Source of the DNA: Cryobacterium sp. SO1
GTDB taxonomy: Bacteria; Actinomycetota; Actinomycetes; Actinomycetales; Microbacteriaceae
Reading direction: 5' to 3'
Assembly (NCBI RefSeq): GCF_004210215.2
Contig: NZ_CP067394.1
Location: 1,178,001 to 1,242,000 of the forward strand
Length of the DNA: 64,000 bases
Shown: positions 16,601 through 24,768 of the stretch, piece after piece
Layout of the letters: every line of letters begins with the position of its first letter
Numbering within the stretch: the stretch's first letter is position 1
Notes under the pieces: model-generated
What the model saw: the letters and a program-made list of their open reading frames with translations, nothing else
Told to the model about the DNA's origin: nothing
The model's database searches: none
Translations under genes and position numbers: made by a program

Positions 16601-19135
16601 GGCCAGGCCGCGCCGGGCGGTGCCGAGCACGTCGAGGTCGTTCTTCAGGCCCTGGCCGTCCACGGACACCTCGTGTTCGAGGGCCTGCCGGATCTGCGCC
16701 CGCACGGCGGCGGGCTTGCTGGCCTTGTCGTGCAGGTCGAGGGCGAACGGGCCCATGCCCACCTCGTTCAGCCGGGCCTGCACCACCTGCAGTGCCGCGC
16801 GTTTCTCCGCGACGAAGAGCACCTTCTTGCCCTCGTAGACGGCGCGGGTGAGCAGATTGGTGATGGTCTGGGACTTGCCGGTGCCTGGCGGGCCCTCGAG
16901 CACGAAGGTGCGCTCGGCGATCGCCTCGGCCACGGCGGCCAGCTGAGAGGAGTCGCCGGGCACCGGGCACTCGGCGCCGAGCGCGTCGAGGTCGGCCGAC
17001 TCCGGCAGGGCCACCGGGTCCACGAACGGTTGCGTCGGGGTGTGCACGAGGTGGTTCACCAGGGAGTTCCCGGCCAGGGTCTGCCAGTTCTCGTCGAGGT
17101 CCTTCCAGAGCCGGAACTTCGCGAACTGCAGGATCGACAGGTCCAGGGTCTCCTCGACCCGGTACGGCAACCCGGCCGCCAGGAGTGCCTCGCGGGTGGC
17201 GCGGAACGCGGCGGCCAGGTCGATGCCGGCCGCGTCGGCGCCCGCGGCGTTGACTCCCGCGGCGTCGCCGGCCGGGTTGGCCAGCCCCTCGATCGTGAGC
17301 CCGTGCTGCTGCCGCAGCTTTTCGAGAAGGCAGTAGTTGGGGGTGGAGGCACCGGACTCGTCGAGCCGCACCCGGTAGTCGCCGCCGCGGCCGGCCGGCT
17401 CCAGCAGCACCGGAACCAGCACCAGGGGGCTGCGGAGCTCCCGGTCGTTCACGGTCCAGACCAGCGAGCCGAAGGCCAAGTAGAGGTTGTTGGCGCCGGT
17501 CTCCTGCACCACGGTGCGGGCCTTGTAGGCCAGGGCGCGCAACTTGGTGGCATAGGCGGTGTCGGTCACATCGGCGTAGACGGCCTTCTTGTCGGCCAGC
17601 ACGGCCGCGAGCTGGTCCACGGGCAGGTCCCGGCCGAACCGGATGCCGCGTTCCTTGTCGGTCGTCGACATGCGGTCGGCGGGCAGCAGGGTCAGTCCGG
17701 TGCCGCCGGTGACGAGGTCCTCCACCTCGGCCAGTCGCCGGTCGGGCACGGTCAGGGCCAGGGCGCCGCGCTCGGTGAAGTTGATCAGCCGGTTGCGCAG
17801 GCTCAGATCGAGCAGGGCGTTCTTCCACTGGCTGATCCGCGGCGGGGTGGCCCGGGCCGTGCTCGGGGGGTCGGTGCTCTCGGTCTCCGCGGTCGGCGAG
17901 TGCGTGCCAGGGGCGGGATGCGCGCCGGTGTCGGCAGCAGCGGGAACGACGCCCGCCGGCGCATCCGCGGTGCCGGCATCCGGCCGGTACTCGGTGACGA
18001 TCACGGTGCCGTCGCCGGTCACGGTGCGCGCCGGCAGCGGCAGGATGTGGGTGCGCCGCGCCTGCACCACGTCGACGACGCCGATCACGGTCTCGAGGTT
18101 AGCGAGCCACTCCAGGTAGGGGGAGCGCTGGGCATGCGCGAAGGTGACCGGGGTGCCGGCCCCGCGGTCGGTGACCTGGGTGGTCTCGACGAGCCGGATC
18201 AGGTCGAGGTCGATCAGGTTGATCACCTCGGCCACGTCGGTGAGCGCGGGAGCGCCGAGGGTCTCCTCCTCGCGCCAGTAACCGAGGAACGCGTGCCCGG
18301 CGACCACCCAGAGCAGCGGATGCAGGCCGGCCTGCTCAAGCGCGGCGGCCATCACGATAACGGTGTCTAGGCAGGTGCCGACCCCGCCGGAGGCGACCCC
18401 GCCGGAGGCGACCCCGTCCGATCTGACCCCGTCCGCCGCGGTGCCCAGCACCTCGCCGGGGGTGCGCACCGTCTGGCCGTCGTCGGCCCAGCTGGCCGGC
18501 GGGGTGGCATAACGGATGCCGCGGGCACGCATGGCCACGAACACCGCCTCGACCACCTGGTCGACGCGGTCGGGGCCGGACTGGTAGCCGGGCATCGCCG
18601 CCGAGCCGGTGCGGGCCGCCAGTGCGGCGGCGGCCTCGCCCAGCAGGACGGCGATCTCGGGGTGGTTGGGCAGCACCTGCGCCGAGAGCATTTCCAGTGC
18701 CAGGTCCACCGGCTGGGCGATCCACTGCTGGGCGGCGAGCAGCAGGATGGGCTCGCCGGTCGCGGCCACGACGGCGCCGTCGACGAGCAGTCTGGCCCGG
18801 ATCTCGGCCGGACGCTGCTCGTTGATGAGCAGCATGGCGGCGGGGTCGACGGTGAGGGAGACATCCGTGAACGTCGCGGTGCGTTCGGCGGCGAGGTCGA
18901 CGAGCAGATCGCGGGCGGTACCGAGGGTGTCGCCCGCGCTGATCACCTCGAGCCGCAGCACGGCCTCCCGCACGGCGGGCCCGCGGTTGTCGACGCCCAC
19001 CCGGCCGACCACGTTGATGCGGTTGTGCGCCAGGGCGTAGCTGAGCACCGGCGTCACGGTCAGCGACAGCGTGATGAGACCGGATTCGCGGATGGCTGAC
19101 TCTGTGAGTGTCGAATCCAGTTCGGTCGATTCCAT
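13640..19135 (-). CDS. Giant DUF4011/superfamily 1 helicase/REase-like protein, candidate antiphage effector
   Basis: An 1831-residue protein. The start at 19135 is chosen because GAGGAG lies six nt upstream; an ATG at 19204 has no such site. Order of parts: N-terminal beta-rich region; a transglutaminase-like segment (GTCLDT with Cys255, GHAFLGYW with His281); a linker rich in Pro/Thr/Ala; DUF4011 beginning at RISQWKNALLDLSLRNRLINF; helicase Walker A GPPGTGKS with Lys754; a long insert; Walker B VVFDEAS at Asp1403-Glu1404; later helicase motifs GDSKQMPP, WHYRSQDE, VQGDERD and NVAITRARR; and a C-terminal Vsr/MTES_1575-like domain (SDFRVEL at 1739, LLDGP at 1762, ending GWPAVERVWLPEWL). DUF4011-helicase-Vsr proteins are known antiphage genes (hhe). 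No defence neighbours are present, so a housekeeping role in nucleic-acid metabolism is the alternative. Confidence 0.85.
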   Translation of the reverse strand: MESTELDSTLTESAIRESGLITLSLTVTPVLSYALAHNRINVVGRVGVDNRGPAVREAVLRLEVISAGDTLGTARDLLVDLAAERTATFTDVSLTVDPAAMLLINEQRPAEIRARLLVDGAVVAATGEPILLLAAQQWIAQPVDLALEMLSAQVLPNHPEIAVLLGEAAAALAARTGSAAMPGYQSGPDRVDQVVEAVFVAMRARGIRYATPPASWADDGQTVRTPGEVLGTAADGVRSDGVASGGVASGGVGTCLDTVIVMAAALEQAGLHPLLWVVAGHAFLGYWREEETLGAPALTDVAEVINLIDLDLIRLVETTQVTDRGAGTPVTFAHAQRSPYLEWLANLETVIGVVDVVQARRTHILPLPARTVTGDGTVIVTEYRPDAGTADAPAGVVPAAADTGAHPAPGTHSPTAETESTDPPSTARATPPRISQWKNALLDLSLRNRLINFTERGALALTVPDRRLAEVEDLVTGGTGLTLLPADRMSTTDKERGIRFGRDLPVDQLAAVLADKKAVYADVTDTAYATKLRALAYKARTVVQETGANNLYLAFGSLVWTVNDRELRSPLVLVPVLLEPAGRGGDYRVRLDESGASTPNYCLLEKLRQQHGLTIEGLANPAGDAAGVNAAGADAAGIDLAAAFRATREALLAAGLPYRVEETLDLSILQFAKFRLWKDLDENWQTLAGNSLVNHLVHTPTQPFVDPVALPESADLDALGAECPVPGDSSQLAAVAEAIAERTFVLEGPPGTGKSQTITNLLTRAVYEGKKVLFVAEKRAALQVVQARLNEVGMGPFALDLHDKASKPAAVRAQIRQALEHEVSVDGQGLKNDLDVLGTARRGLARYTDRLHEQNSAGLSFYSARTAQLAADDDVRPLPVPAGLPARLTADELAELRRMLRDLPDVTDPARPRPQHPWAFITTPPAAPLDLATVTRAALELDDALAALPRADETAGPDAAPAHVVAAGVVAAAASPTELVTLSSLAAADRVPLATLDGTRSPGWVAAALAAEQVTAAFAQAEHPALRVLEPGALRLEAASLHRDAQAADASGFFGRRSRRKAVLARLAAELRPGAKLPLGSLATVTGQLADSQAQLQALRDRVRAVDGVSIADDWNPLLVAAGAVTGQSGRDELAARLAWLRWAGGVVAAEHRDLGNDFVAALRDYLHAGTEPDAALSAALGRALLALQAVMTATGAGPAAVAGWAADGGLVAVWSRGRDERDVQAPGLPTLTRWVALLDHLEPLTRLGLTAAHTAVLRGEVDADDAGLAFEKGLAIASVAERGAATTLDQFDAAAQNRSITRFTTASGAVRRHLPTFIPYSVLRRRTIGAGDGATGNADATARLGLLKRQVDRQRGGLGVRELMHEFGDLITDILPCMLMSPESVARFFPAQADLFDIVVFDEASQVRVSDAVGAMGRARSVVVVGDSKQMPPTSFAESTIGSGEEHGDSLEFVRDEESILSECVQAQVPSKWLSWHYRSQDESLIAFSNRAYYRDRLSSFPAPHHGVDGSAADAASAGSSGYGVSLRRVDGQFLRSGTGKTLRTNPVEAQAIVAEIVARFAADPEGVPSIGVITFNVQQRALIEGSLRDSGDDRIVHALESETDGLFVKNLENVQGDERDTILFSTAFSADASGRLPLNFGPLNLPGGERRLNVAITRARRQVIVFSSFDPADLRAEETISAGVKDLRAYLDLAAGGAAGLASPLRQSGSLDRHREQIAEALRERGYAVQTDVGLSDFRVELSVATAGAPGHPVMAVLLDGPTWAARRTVSDRDGLPVEVLSRLMGWPAVERVWLPEWLGDQVAVLDRLAERLDALDAARQAHEAAALP
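18388..18417 (-). repeat. 15-bp in-frame tandem repeat just upstream of the transglutaminase-like Cys
   Basis: Two exact copies of ccggaggcgaccccg encode VASGG-type repeats directly before the GTCLDT segment of the giant helicase protein. A third, degenerate copy follows. Confidence 0.85.
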
Positions 19136-19253
19136 CGGGTGCTCCTCAATCGTGCCGTGCGGGTGCTGCTGGGCCCCCTCGTTCGGGGTGCCTAAGTCAA
19201 TCATCGGCGACGGCAGCGGAGACCACGACCCGCCAGGCTCGGCTCGACTCTGC

Positions 19254-19259
19254 TAGGAT
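19254..19259 (+). promoter_or_regulatory. rpsO promoter -10 box TAGGAT
   Basis: An extended -10 (TGCTAGGAT) lies about 90 nt before the rpsO ATG. No clear -35 is visible. Confidence 0.55.
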
Positions 19260-19265
19260 CTTGAG

Positions 19266-19348
19266 GTTGCCGTTCAACGGCCGCGGATAAAGAGAGCTCA
19301 GGCATTCTGCCCCGAGCACCGCGCAGTGAGAGAAAGGGGATCCCATCT
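19266..19348 (+). promoter_or_regulatory. rpsO 5' leader, possible S15 autoregulatory RNA
   Basis: About 83 nt of leader. It contains a short palindrome GCCGTTCAACGGC, a second foldable arm pair (CTCAGGCA with TGCCCCGAG), and AGAAAGGGG before the ATG. S15 represses its own mRNA through different leader structures in several phyla. I cannot fold this one, so the assignment is only a suggestion. Confidence 0.35.
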
Positions 19349-19618
19349 ATGGCACTCGAAGCTAATGCTAAGAAGGCGATCATCGAAAAGTACGCTACCC
19401 ACCCAGGCGACACGGGTTCCCCCGAAGTCCAGATTGCAATGCTCACGCAGCGCATTCTCGACCTCACGGAGCACCTCAAAGAGCACAAGCACGACCACCA
19501 CTCGCGTCGTGGCCTGCTCCTCCTGGTTGGTCAGCGTCGCCGTCTGCTCGGCTACCTGTCCGACGTGGACATCAACCGTTACCGCTCGCTCATCGAGCGT
19601 CTCGGCCTGCGCCGCTAG
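19349..19618 (+). CDS. rpsO: 30S ribosomal protein S15
   Basis: The 89-residue S15 binds the central domain of 16S rRNA in 30S assembly. [43 protein letters not shown] and the ending ERLGLRR are family landmarks, and the length is exactly standard. AGAAAGGGG precedes the ATG. Divergent from the giant helicase gene. pnp, often its direct neighbour, lies 10 kb downstream here, so the usual rpsO-pnp pairing is split by about ten kilobases of metabolic genes. Confidence 0.98.
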   Translation: MALEANAKKAIIEKYATHPGDTGSPEVQIAMLTQRILDLTEHLKEHKHDHHSRRGLLLLVGQRRRLLGYLSDVDINRYRSLIERLGLRR

Positions 19619-19659
19619 GTAGTAGCCGAATGGTTCGCTGATAACGCGATCTTCTTCGA

Positions 19660-19692
19660 AACGGGCCGTCACCTTTGAGGTGGCGGCCCGTT
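19660..19692 (+). terminator. rpsO terminator hairpin
   Basis: AACGGGCCGTCACCT and its near-exact complement flank a TTG loop about 40 nt after the stop. No T-run follows. Confidence 0.8.
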
Positions 19693-19711
19693 CTGTGTGC
19701 CCGGCCACCCT

Positions 19712-19776
19712 CTCGCGAACCGTGAGTAAAGCACCTTTCCGGGGCCCGGATGCGTGCTTAACTCACGGTTCGCGAG
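19712..19776. repeat. Dispersed palindrome, copy 1
   Basis: Arms of 23 nt with one mismatch (left arm begins CTCGCGAACCGTGAG, right arm begins GTGCTTAACTCACGG) around a 19-nt loop. The arm core CGCGAACYGTGAGTTAAGC recurs at 27223-27287 and 60691-60753. Confidence 0.88.
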
Positions 19777-19820
19777 CGGAGCCCGTAGCGCTCGGACGGG
19801 CAACCGACCAGAGTGGAGGG

Positions 19821-20612
19821 ATGAACGACTTCGCCGGCGACCCTCGGGGGTTCGACAAGAGGCGGCACGGCGCACCGTCCGGGTTCTTCGAGGCCGAGGC
19901 GGCCGGCCTGGTCTGGCTCGCGGTGACCGGCGGAGTGCGCACGGCACAGGTGATCGACCTCGAGCCTGGACACATCGTGCTCGAAACCGTCGACGAGGTG
20001 CCGCCCAGCCGGGCTGCCGCCCGCGCCTTCGGCGCCGAACTATCGGTGACCCACTCCGCCGGTGCCGCAGCGTTCGGTGCCCCGCCGAACAACTGGAGCG
20101 GCCCGCTGTTCATCGGTAACCGCAGCCTGCCCTCCGCCTACGAAGATACCTGGGGCGCCTTCTACGCCCGGTACCGGGTGCTGCCGTACCTGGACATCGC
20201 CCTCGACGCTGGCGGTATCACGGCCAGGCAGGCCGAGGCCGTGCACGCGGCCTGCGGCCGCATCGAGGCGGGCGACTTCGACGACGGCGCGCCGCCCGCC
20301 CGGCTGCACGGCGACCTCTGGACCGGCAATGTGCTCTGGTCCGCCGACGGGGTGGTACTCATCGACCCGGCCGCGCACGGCGGCCACCGCGAAACCGACC
20401 TGGCGATGCTGGCTCTGTTCGGCTGCCCGTACCTCGAGGAGATCACCGCCGGCTACGAGTCGGCGACGCCGCTGCGGGCCGGCTGGCGGGCGCGGACGCC
20501 GCTGCACCAGCTGCATCCGCTCGCCGTGCACGCGGCCGGGCACGGCGCCGCCTACGGCCGGGCGCTCGAGCAGGCCGCCGAGGCGGTGCTCGAACTGCCC
20601 AGCGCCCGGTAA
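19821..20612 (+). CDS. Fructosamine kinase family protein
   Basis: A 263-residue kinase-like protein of the fructosamine/ketosamine kinase family, which repairs glycated amines by phosphorylating the sugar so that it falls off. The core LHGDLWTGNVLW (catalytic loop, Asp in HGD) and LIDPAAHGGHRETDLAM (metal-binding loop) are intact, and the length is close to bacterial members (about 280). A GGAGG stretch sits unusually close to the ATG at 19821, and no better in-frame start is seen. It stands alone between the dispersed palindrome and a convergent PfpI-like gene. Free sugar-amine substrates are also possible. Confidence 0.88.
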   Translation: MNDFAGDPRGFDKRRHGAPSGFFEAEAAGLVWLAVTGGVRTAQVIDLEPGHIVLETVDEVPPSRAAARAFGAELSVTHSAGAAAFGAPPNNWSGPLFIGNRSLPSAYEDTWGAFYARYRVLPYLDIALDAGGITARQAEAVHAACGRIEAGDFDDGAPPARLHGDLWTGNVLWSADGVVLIDPAAHGGHRETDLAMLALFGCPYLEEITAGYESATPLRAGWRARTPLHQLHPLAVHAAGHGAAYGRALEQAAEAVLELPSAR

Positions 20613-20622
20613 CCGCAAGCGG

Positions 20623-21177
20623 TTAGGTAGTCTGCCCGGCGTGGGCGCCTTCCTGCACCTCTTCGATCACCTTGGCGTTGAAGGCCGGCAGATCGGCCGG
20701 GGTTCGACTGGAGACCAGGCCCTGGTCCACCACGACCTCCTCGTCGACCCAGTGGGCGCCGGCGTTCTGCAGATCGGTCTTCAGGCTCGGATACGACGTG
20801 AGGGTGCGCCCCTCGATCACACCGGCCTCGATAAGGATCCAGGCGGCATGGCAAATGGCCGAGACCGGCTTGTGCGCGGCGAAGAAGTCCCGGGTGAAGG
20901 CGATTGCGTCCACGTCCATCCGCAGGTGGTCGGCGTTCACCACGCCGCCGGGCAGCACCAGGGCGTCGAAGTCCGCGGCCTTGGCGTCGGCCACCGCCAG
21001 GTCCACGTACTGCGAGTGCCCCTTCTTGCCGGTGACGCTCTCGGTAGCGGGGGAGACGAGCACGGCGGTGGCGCCGACATCCGTCACGGCCTGCCAGGGG
21101 CTGCTCAGCTCGCTGTCCTCGTAGCCGTCGGTGAGCAGGAACGCGATGCGCTTGCCGGTGAGTTCGGTGGTCGTCAT
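20623..21177 (-). CDS. DJ-1/PfpI family protein (YhbO-like)
   Basis: A 184-residue class I glutamine-amidotransferase-like protein. The nucleophile elbow AICHAAW gives the catalytic Cys-His, preceded by GYEDSEL (the Glu of the triad) and LPGGVVNADHLR. YhbO/YajL-like members protect cells from methylglyoxal, glyoxal and other stresses. A glycation-repair theme with the adjacent fructosamine-kinase-like gene is suggestive. The ATG follows AAGGAG by 6 nt. The two genes converge with 10 bp between the stop codons. Confidence 0.9.
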   Translation of the reverse strand: MTTTELTGKRIAFLLTDGYEDSELSSPWQAVTDVGATAVLVSPATESVTGKKGHSQYVDLAVADAKAADFDALVLPGGVVNADHLRMDVDAIAFTRDFFAAHKPVSAICHAAWILIEAGVIEGRTLTSYPSLKTDLQNAGAHWVDEEVVVDQGLVSSRTPADLPAFNAKVIEEVQEGAHAGQTT

Positions 21178-21402
21178 ATGGTTCTCCTTCTTGTCAGTCG
21201 GTACGGATGGTGCCGGGCGGCCAGGATGTTCCGCCTCCGTTCCACGGTAGCCACGGTCGCGGCTTCAGCCGCGGATACCCACGAAACTTTGAGGTTCCTT
21301 CCGGCAGGAGGCAGGCCGGGGGTCGACACCGAGTACGAACTTTCGGTGTGCCGCCGGCGAACGGGACTGGCTAAACTTGAGCTTTACACGATCGGATACA
21401 CC

Positions 21403-22941
21403 ATGAGTCTCTGGCGCACCAAGAGCATCGAATCGTCGATAGCTGATTCCCTGGAAAAGGGGCACAGCCTCAAACGCACCCTCGGAACCTGGGACCTGAT
21501 GGTCATGGGCGTGGCGGTCGCCGTGGGCGCCGGCATCTTCTCGGTGGGTGCCAAGGCCGCCGGCAGCTACGCCGGCCCATCCGTGACGCTCGCCTTTGTG
21601 CTTGCCGCCGTCACCTGCGCCCTCGCGATCATGTGTTACGCCGAGTTCGCCTCCGCGGTTCCCGTCGCCGGCTCCGCCTACACCTTCACCTACGCCACGC
21701 TGGGCGAGCTGCTGGCCTGGATCATCGGCTGGGACCTGATCCTGGAAATGCTCACCGCTGCGGCCGTGATCGCCAAGTACTGGGGCATTTACCTCAGCGA
21801 CGTCTTCGAACTCTGGGACTGGGACATCCCGGACACCATCAACGTGCTCGGCCTCAACGTGAGCTGGGGCGCCTTCGTGATCGTCGCCATCTTCACCACC
21901 TTGTTGGTGCTGGGCACCCAGCTCTCCGCCCGGGTCGCCAGCGTGTTCACCATCGTCAAGGTGGCGATCGTGCTCTTCGTGATCGTCGTGGGCGCGTTCT
22001 TCATCAACCCGGCCAACTACTCGCCCTTCATCCCCGAGTCCGTGCCCACCACGGATGGTGTGGGCAGCGACGTCTGGACCCAGTCGCTGTTCTCCTTCAT
22101 GACCGGTGCCGCACCCGCCCAGTACGGAATCTTCGGCCTGCTCGCCGGTGCCTCGCTGGTGTTCTTCGCCTTCATCGGCTTCGACGTGGTGGCCACCAGC
22201 GCCGAAGAGGTCAAGAACCCGCAGAAGACCCTGCCGCGCGGCATCTTCGCCGGCCTGGCCATCGTGACGGTGCTCTACGTGGGTGTCAGCCTGGTGCTCA
22301 CCGGCATGGTGCCGTACACCGTGCTCGCCGACGACCCCGACGCCTCGCTGGCCACGGCGTTCGTCGCCGTTGGCGCCGGATGGGCCGCCCAGGTCATCTC
22401 CATCGGCATCCTCGCCGGCCTCACCACGGTGATCATGGTGCTGCTGCTCGGCCTCTCCCGGGTGCTGTTCGCCATGAGCCGGGACGGCCTGCTGCCCCGC
22501 TGGCTCAGCGTCACCTCGGAGAAGCGCCGCACGCCGGTGCGCATCCAGATCATCACCGGTGCAACGGTCGCGCTGATCGCCGGCCTCACCGACGTGGGCG
22601 TGCTCGAAGAAATGATCAACATCGGCACGCTGTCGGCGTTCGTGCTCGTGAGCATCGCCGTGGTCGTGCTGCGCAAGAAGCGCCCCGACCTCAAGCGTGC
22701 GTTCAAGGTGCCGCTCTCGCCGTTCCTGCCGATCCTCTCGGCCGTGCTCTGCTTCTGGCTGATGCTGAACCTCACCACCCTCACCTGGGCGCGGTTCGCG
22801 ATCTGGTTGGCGCTCGGCTTCATCGTGTACTTCGCCTACGGTCGCCGGCACTCCCTGGTGGGCATCAACGCCAAGCTCATCGTGGACGCCACCCGTCGCG
22901 AGGAGATCGAACGCGAGGAACGCGCCCTCCGCAGCGAGTAG
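21403..22941 (+). CDS. APC family amino acid permease, cationic amino acid transporter type
   Basis: A 512-residue permease with about twelve hydrophobic helices. The N-terminal GTWDLMVMGVAVAVGAGIFSVG carries the glycine-rich substrate loop of the APC fold, and FFAFIGFDVVATSAEEVKNPQKTLPRGI is the signature of cationic amino acid transporters. The ATG at 21403 is followed by a short soluble N-terminus. No good Shine-Dalgarno sequence is seen. TAAACT at 21372 could be its -10 box, giving a 5' leader of about 20 nt. It converges on the glucosidase gene, with a nested palindrome between the stop codons. Specificity cannot be read from the sequence. Confidence 0.88.
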   Translation: MSLWRTKSIESSIADSLEKGHSLKRTLGTWDLMVMGVAVAVGAGIFSVGAKAAGSYAGPSVTLAFVLAAVTCALAIMCYAEFASAVPVAGSAYTFTYATLGELLAWIIGWDLILEMLTAAAVIAKYWGIYLSDVFELWDWDIPDTINVLGLNVSWGAFVIVAIFTTLLVLGTQLSARVASVFTIVKVAIVLFVIVVGAFFINPANYSPFIPESVPTTDGVGSDVWTQSLFSFMTGAAPAQYGIFGLLAGASLVFFAFIGFDVVATSAEEVKNPQKTLPRGIFAGLAIVTVLYVGVSLVLTGMVPYTVLADDPDASLATAFVAVGAGWAAQVISIGILAGLTTVIMVLLLGLSRVLFAMSRDGLLPRWLSVTSEKRRTPVRIQIITGATVALIAGLTDVGVLEEMINIGTLSAFVLVSIAVVVLRKKRPDLKRAFKVPLSPFLPILSAVLCFWLMLNLTTLTWARFAIWLALGFIVYFAYGRRHSLVGINAKLIVDATRREEIEREERALRSE

Positions 22942-22964
22942 CCCCGAAGCGCCGCGCAACCCCA

Positions 22965-23036
22965 CAACTGGTCCCGTACGCAATGGACAAATGCACCCGG
23001 CACACCGGGTGCATTTGTCCGTTCGGGGACCAGTTG
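22965..23036. terminator. Nested palindrome between convergent genes, probable bidirectional terminator
   Basis: Outer arms CAACTGGTCCC/GGGACCAGTTG (11 bp) enclose an inner 16-bp perfect stem, GGACAAATGCACCCGG with its complement, on a 4-nt loop. It fills the gap between the two stop codons. Confidence 0.85.
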
Positions 23037-23040
23037 CCGG

Positions 23041-24768
23041 CTAGAGGCGGTAGAGCCGGGCCTCCCAGGGGCGGAGGGCCGCGGCACCGTCGCCGGGGTA
23101 GTTGCCCAGCAACAGCTCGGCGCCGGAGATGTCGTCGGGCAACCAGGCACCCTGAACCGTCAGCGGCTCATCCGAGACATTGGCCAGCACCAGCAGCGTC
23201 TGGGAGTTCAGGCTGCGGGTGAACGCGTACAGCTGCTCGTGATCGGGTTCGATCAGCGCGAACGCGCCGAGGGCCACCACCTCGTCGCTGTGCCGCAGCG
23301 CGATCAAGCGCTGGTAGAAGGCGAACACACTCCGCGCGGATGCCCGGTCGGCCGCCGCGTTGATGACGGGATAGTTCGGGTTCACCGCCAGCCAGGGGGT
23401 GCCGGTGCTGAAGCCGGCGTTGGTCGAACCGTCCCACTGCATGGGCGTGCGGGCGTTGTCCCTGCCCATGGCGTGCACGCCGGCCAGCACGCTCGCCGGC
23501 GACCGGTCGAACTGCTCCACGGCCTCGCGGTAGTGGTTGAGCGACTCGATATCGCGGTAGTGCTCGATGCTGTCGAACGTCACGTTCGTCATACCGATCT
23601 CTTCGCCCTGGTAGATGTAGGGCGTGCCGCGGTGCAGGTGCAGCACCAGCGCCCAGAGCGTGGCCGACTCGTAGCGCCACGAGGCGTCGTTGCCGAACCT
23701 CGACACGAGCCGGGGTTGGTCGTGGTTGTTCAGGTACAGGCTGTTCCAGCCGGTGGCGGCCAGGCCATCCTGCCAGCGCGCGAGGCTGCGCTTGAGAAGT
23801 ACCAAACTGCGCGGCAGCGGGTCGAACTTGTGGGTGCCCTGGTCGAGGGAGACGTGCTCGAACTGGAAGATCATGTCGACCTCGGCGCGCGCGGCATCCG
23901 TGAACAGCACGGCGTCGTCGATGCTGACGCCCGGCATCTCGCCCACGGTGAGGTGCTCGCCGGTGCGGCCGGCGAACACGGCCGCGTGCATCTCCTGCAG
24001 GTAATCGTGGATCTGCGCGCCCATCGGGGAGCCGCCATCGGTGGCCGCGGCCGGCCCGCTGACCAGCTCGACCTGCTTGGCGATGAAGTTGATCACATCC
24101 ATCCGGAACCCGTCGACGCCGCGGTCCAGCCACCAGTTCATCATCGTGTAGACGGCGCCTCGCACCTCGGGGTTCTCCCAGTTGAGGTCGGGCTGCTGGG
24201 TGGCGAACAGGTGCAGGTAGTACTCACCCGTCGTCTCGTCCAGGGTCCAGGCGGGGCCGCTGAACGCGCTGCCCCAGCCGTTCGGCTCGGCGCCGGTCGC
24301 GCCGGGCTGCCGCCACCAGTACCAGTCCCGCTTGGGGTTGTCGATCGACGAGCGCGACTCGACGAACCACGGATGCTCGTCGCTGGTGTGGTTCACCACC
24401 AGGTCCATCACGATCTTGATGCCGCGCTCGTGGGCCTCGGCCAGCAGCAGGTCGAATTCGGCCAGGCTCCCGAACACCGGGTCGATGTCCTGGTAGTCGC
24501 GGATGTCGTAGCCGTTGTCGTGCTGCGGGGACGGGTACACCGGCGAGAGCCAGATCGCATCGACGCCGAGCTCGGCGAGATAGTCGAGCTTGCCGCGCAC
24601 CCCGCCGAGGTCGCCGATGCCGTCGCCGTTCGAGTCCGCGAAGCTGCGCGGGTAGACCTGGTAGACCACGGCCGTGGTCCACCACGGCGCGGCCGCGGCC
24701 GGCGTGGGAGTGCCGTCCGGCTGGGCCGCGGCGGGATCGTTGGCGGTGCCGCTGTCGAGACTGGTCAC
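23041..24768 (-). CDS. GH13 alpha-glucosidase, oligo-1,6-glucosidase-like
   Basis: A 575-residue glycoside hydrolase family 13 enzyme. Conserved region I is DLVVNH at 122-127. Nucleophile Asp224 lies in GFRMDVIN, acid/base Glu277 in TVGEMPG, and Asp350 in NNHDQPR. Val225 after the nucleophile is the residue associated with alpha-1,6 preference in this subfamily (inference from known oligo-1,6-glucosidases). QWDGSTNAGFSTGTPWL is also typical. The start is the GTG at 24768, with GGGAGGA six nt upstream. No signal peptide is seen, so it is cytoplasmic and acts on imported oligosaccharides. It has no sugar transporter beside it. Confidence 0.9.
   Translation of the reverse strand: MTSLDSGTANDPAAAQPDGTPTPAAAAPWWTTAVVYQVYPRSFADSNGDGIGDLGGVRGKLDYLAELGVDAIWLSPVYPSPQHDNGYDIRDYQDIDPVFGSLAEFDLLLAEAHERGIKIVMDLVVNHTSDEHPWFVESRSSIDNPKRDWYWWRQPGATGAEPNGWGSAFSGPAWTLDETTGEYYLHLFATQQPDLNWENPEVRGAVYTMMNWWLDRGVDGFRMDVINFIAKQVELVSGPAAATDGGSPMGAQIHDYLQEMHAAVFAGRTGEHLTVGEMPGVSIDDAVLFTDAARAEVDMIFQFEHVSLDQGTHKFDPLPRSLVLLKRSLARWQDGLAATGWNSLYLNNHDQPRLVSRFGNDASWRYESATLWALVLHLHRGTPYIYQGEEIGMTNVTFDSIEHYRDIESLNHYREAVEQFDRSPASVLAGVHAMGRDNARTPMQWDGSTNAGFSTGTPWLAVNPNYPVINAAADRASARSVFAFYQRLIALRHSDEVVALGAFALIEPDHEQLYAFTRSLNSQTLLVLANVSDEPLTVQGAWLPDDISGAELLLGNYPGDGAAALRPWEARLYRL

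Noticed and set aside
14615..18370. A long open frame antisense to the giant helicase gene
   Set aside because: It is a GC-rich shadow of the coding strand: no ribosome-binding site, compositionally odd protein rich in Gly/Arg/His, no recognisable domain.
19135..19204. Start of the giant helicase gene at 19204
   Set aside because: No ribosome-binding site, while GAGGAG lies six bases before the ATG at 19135.
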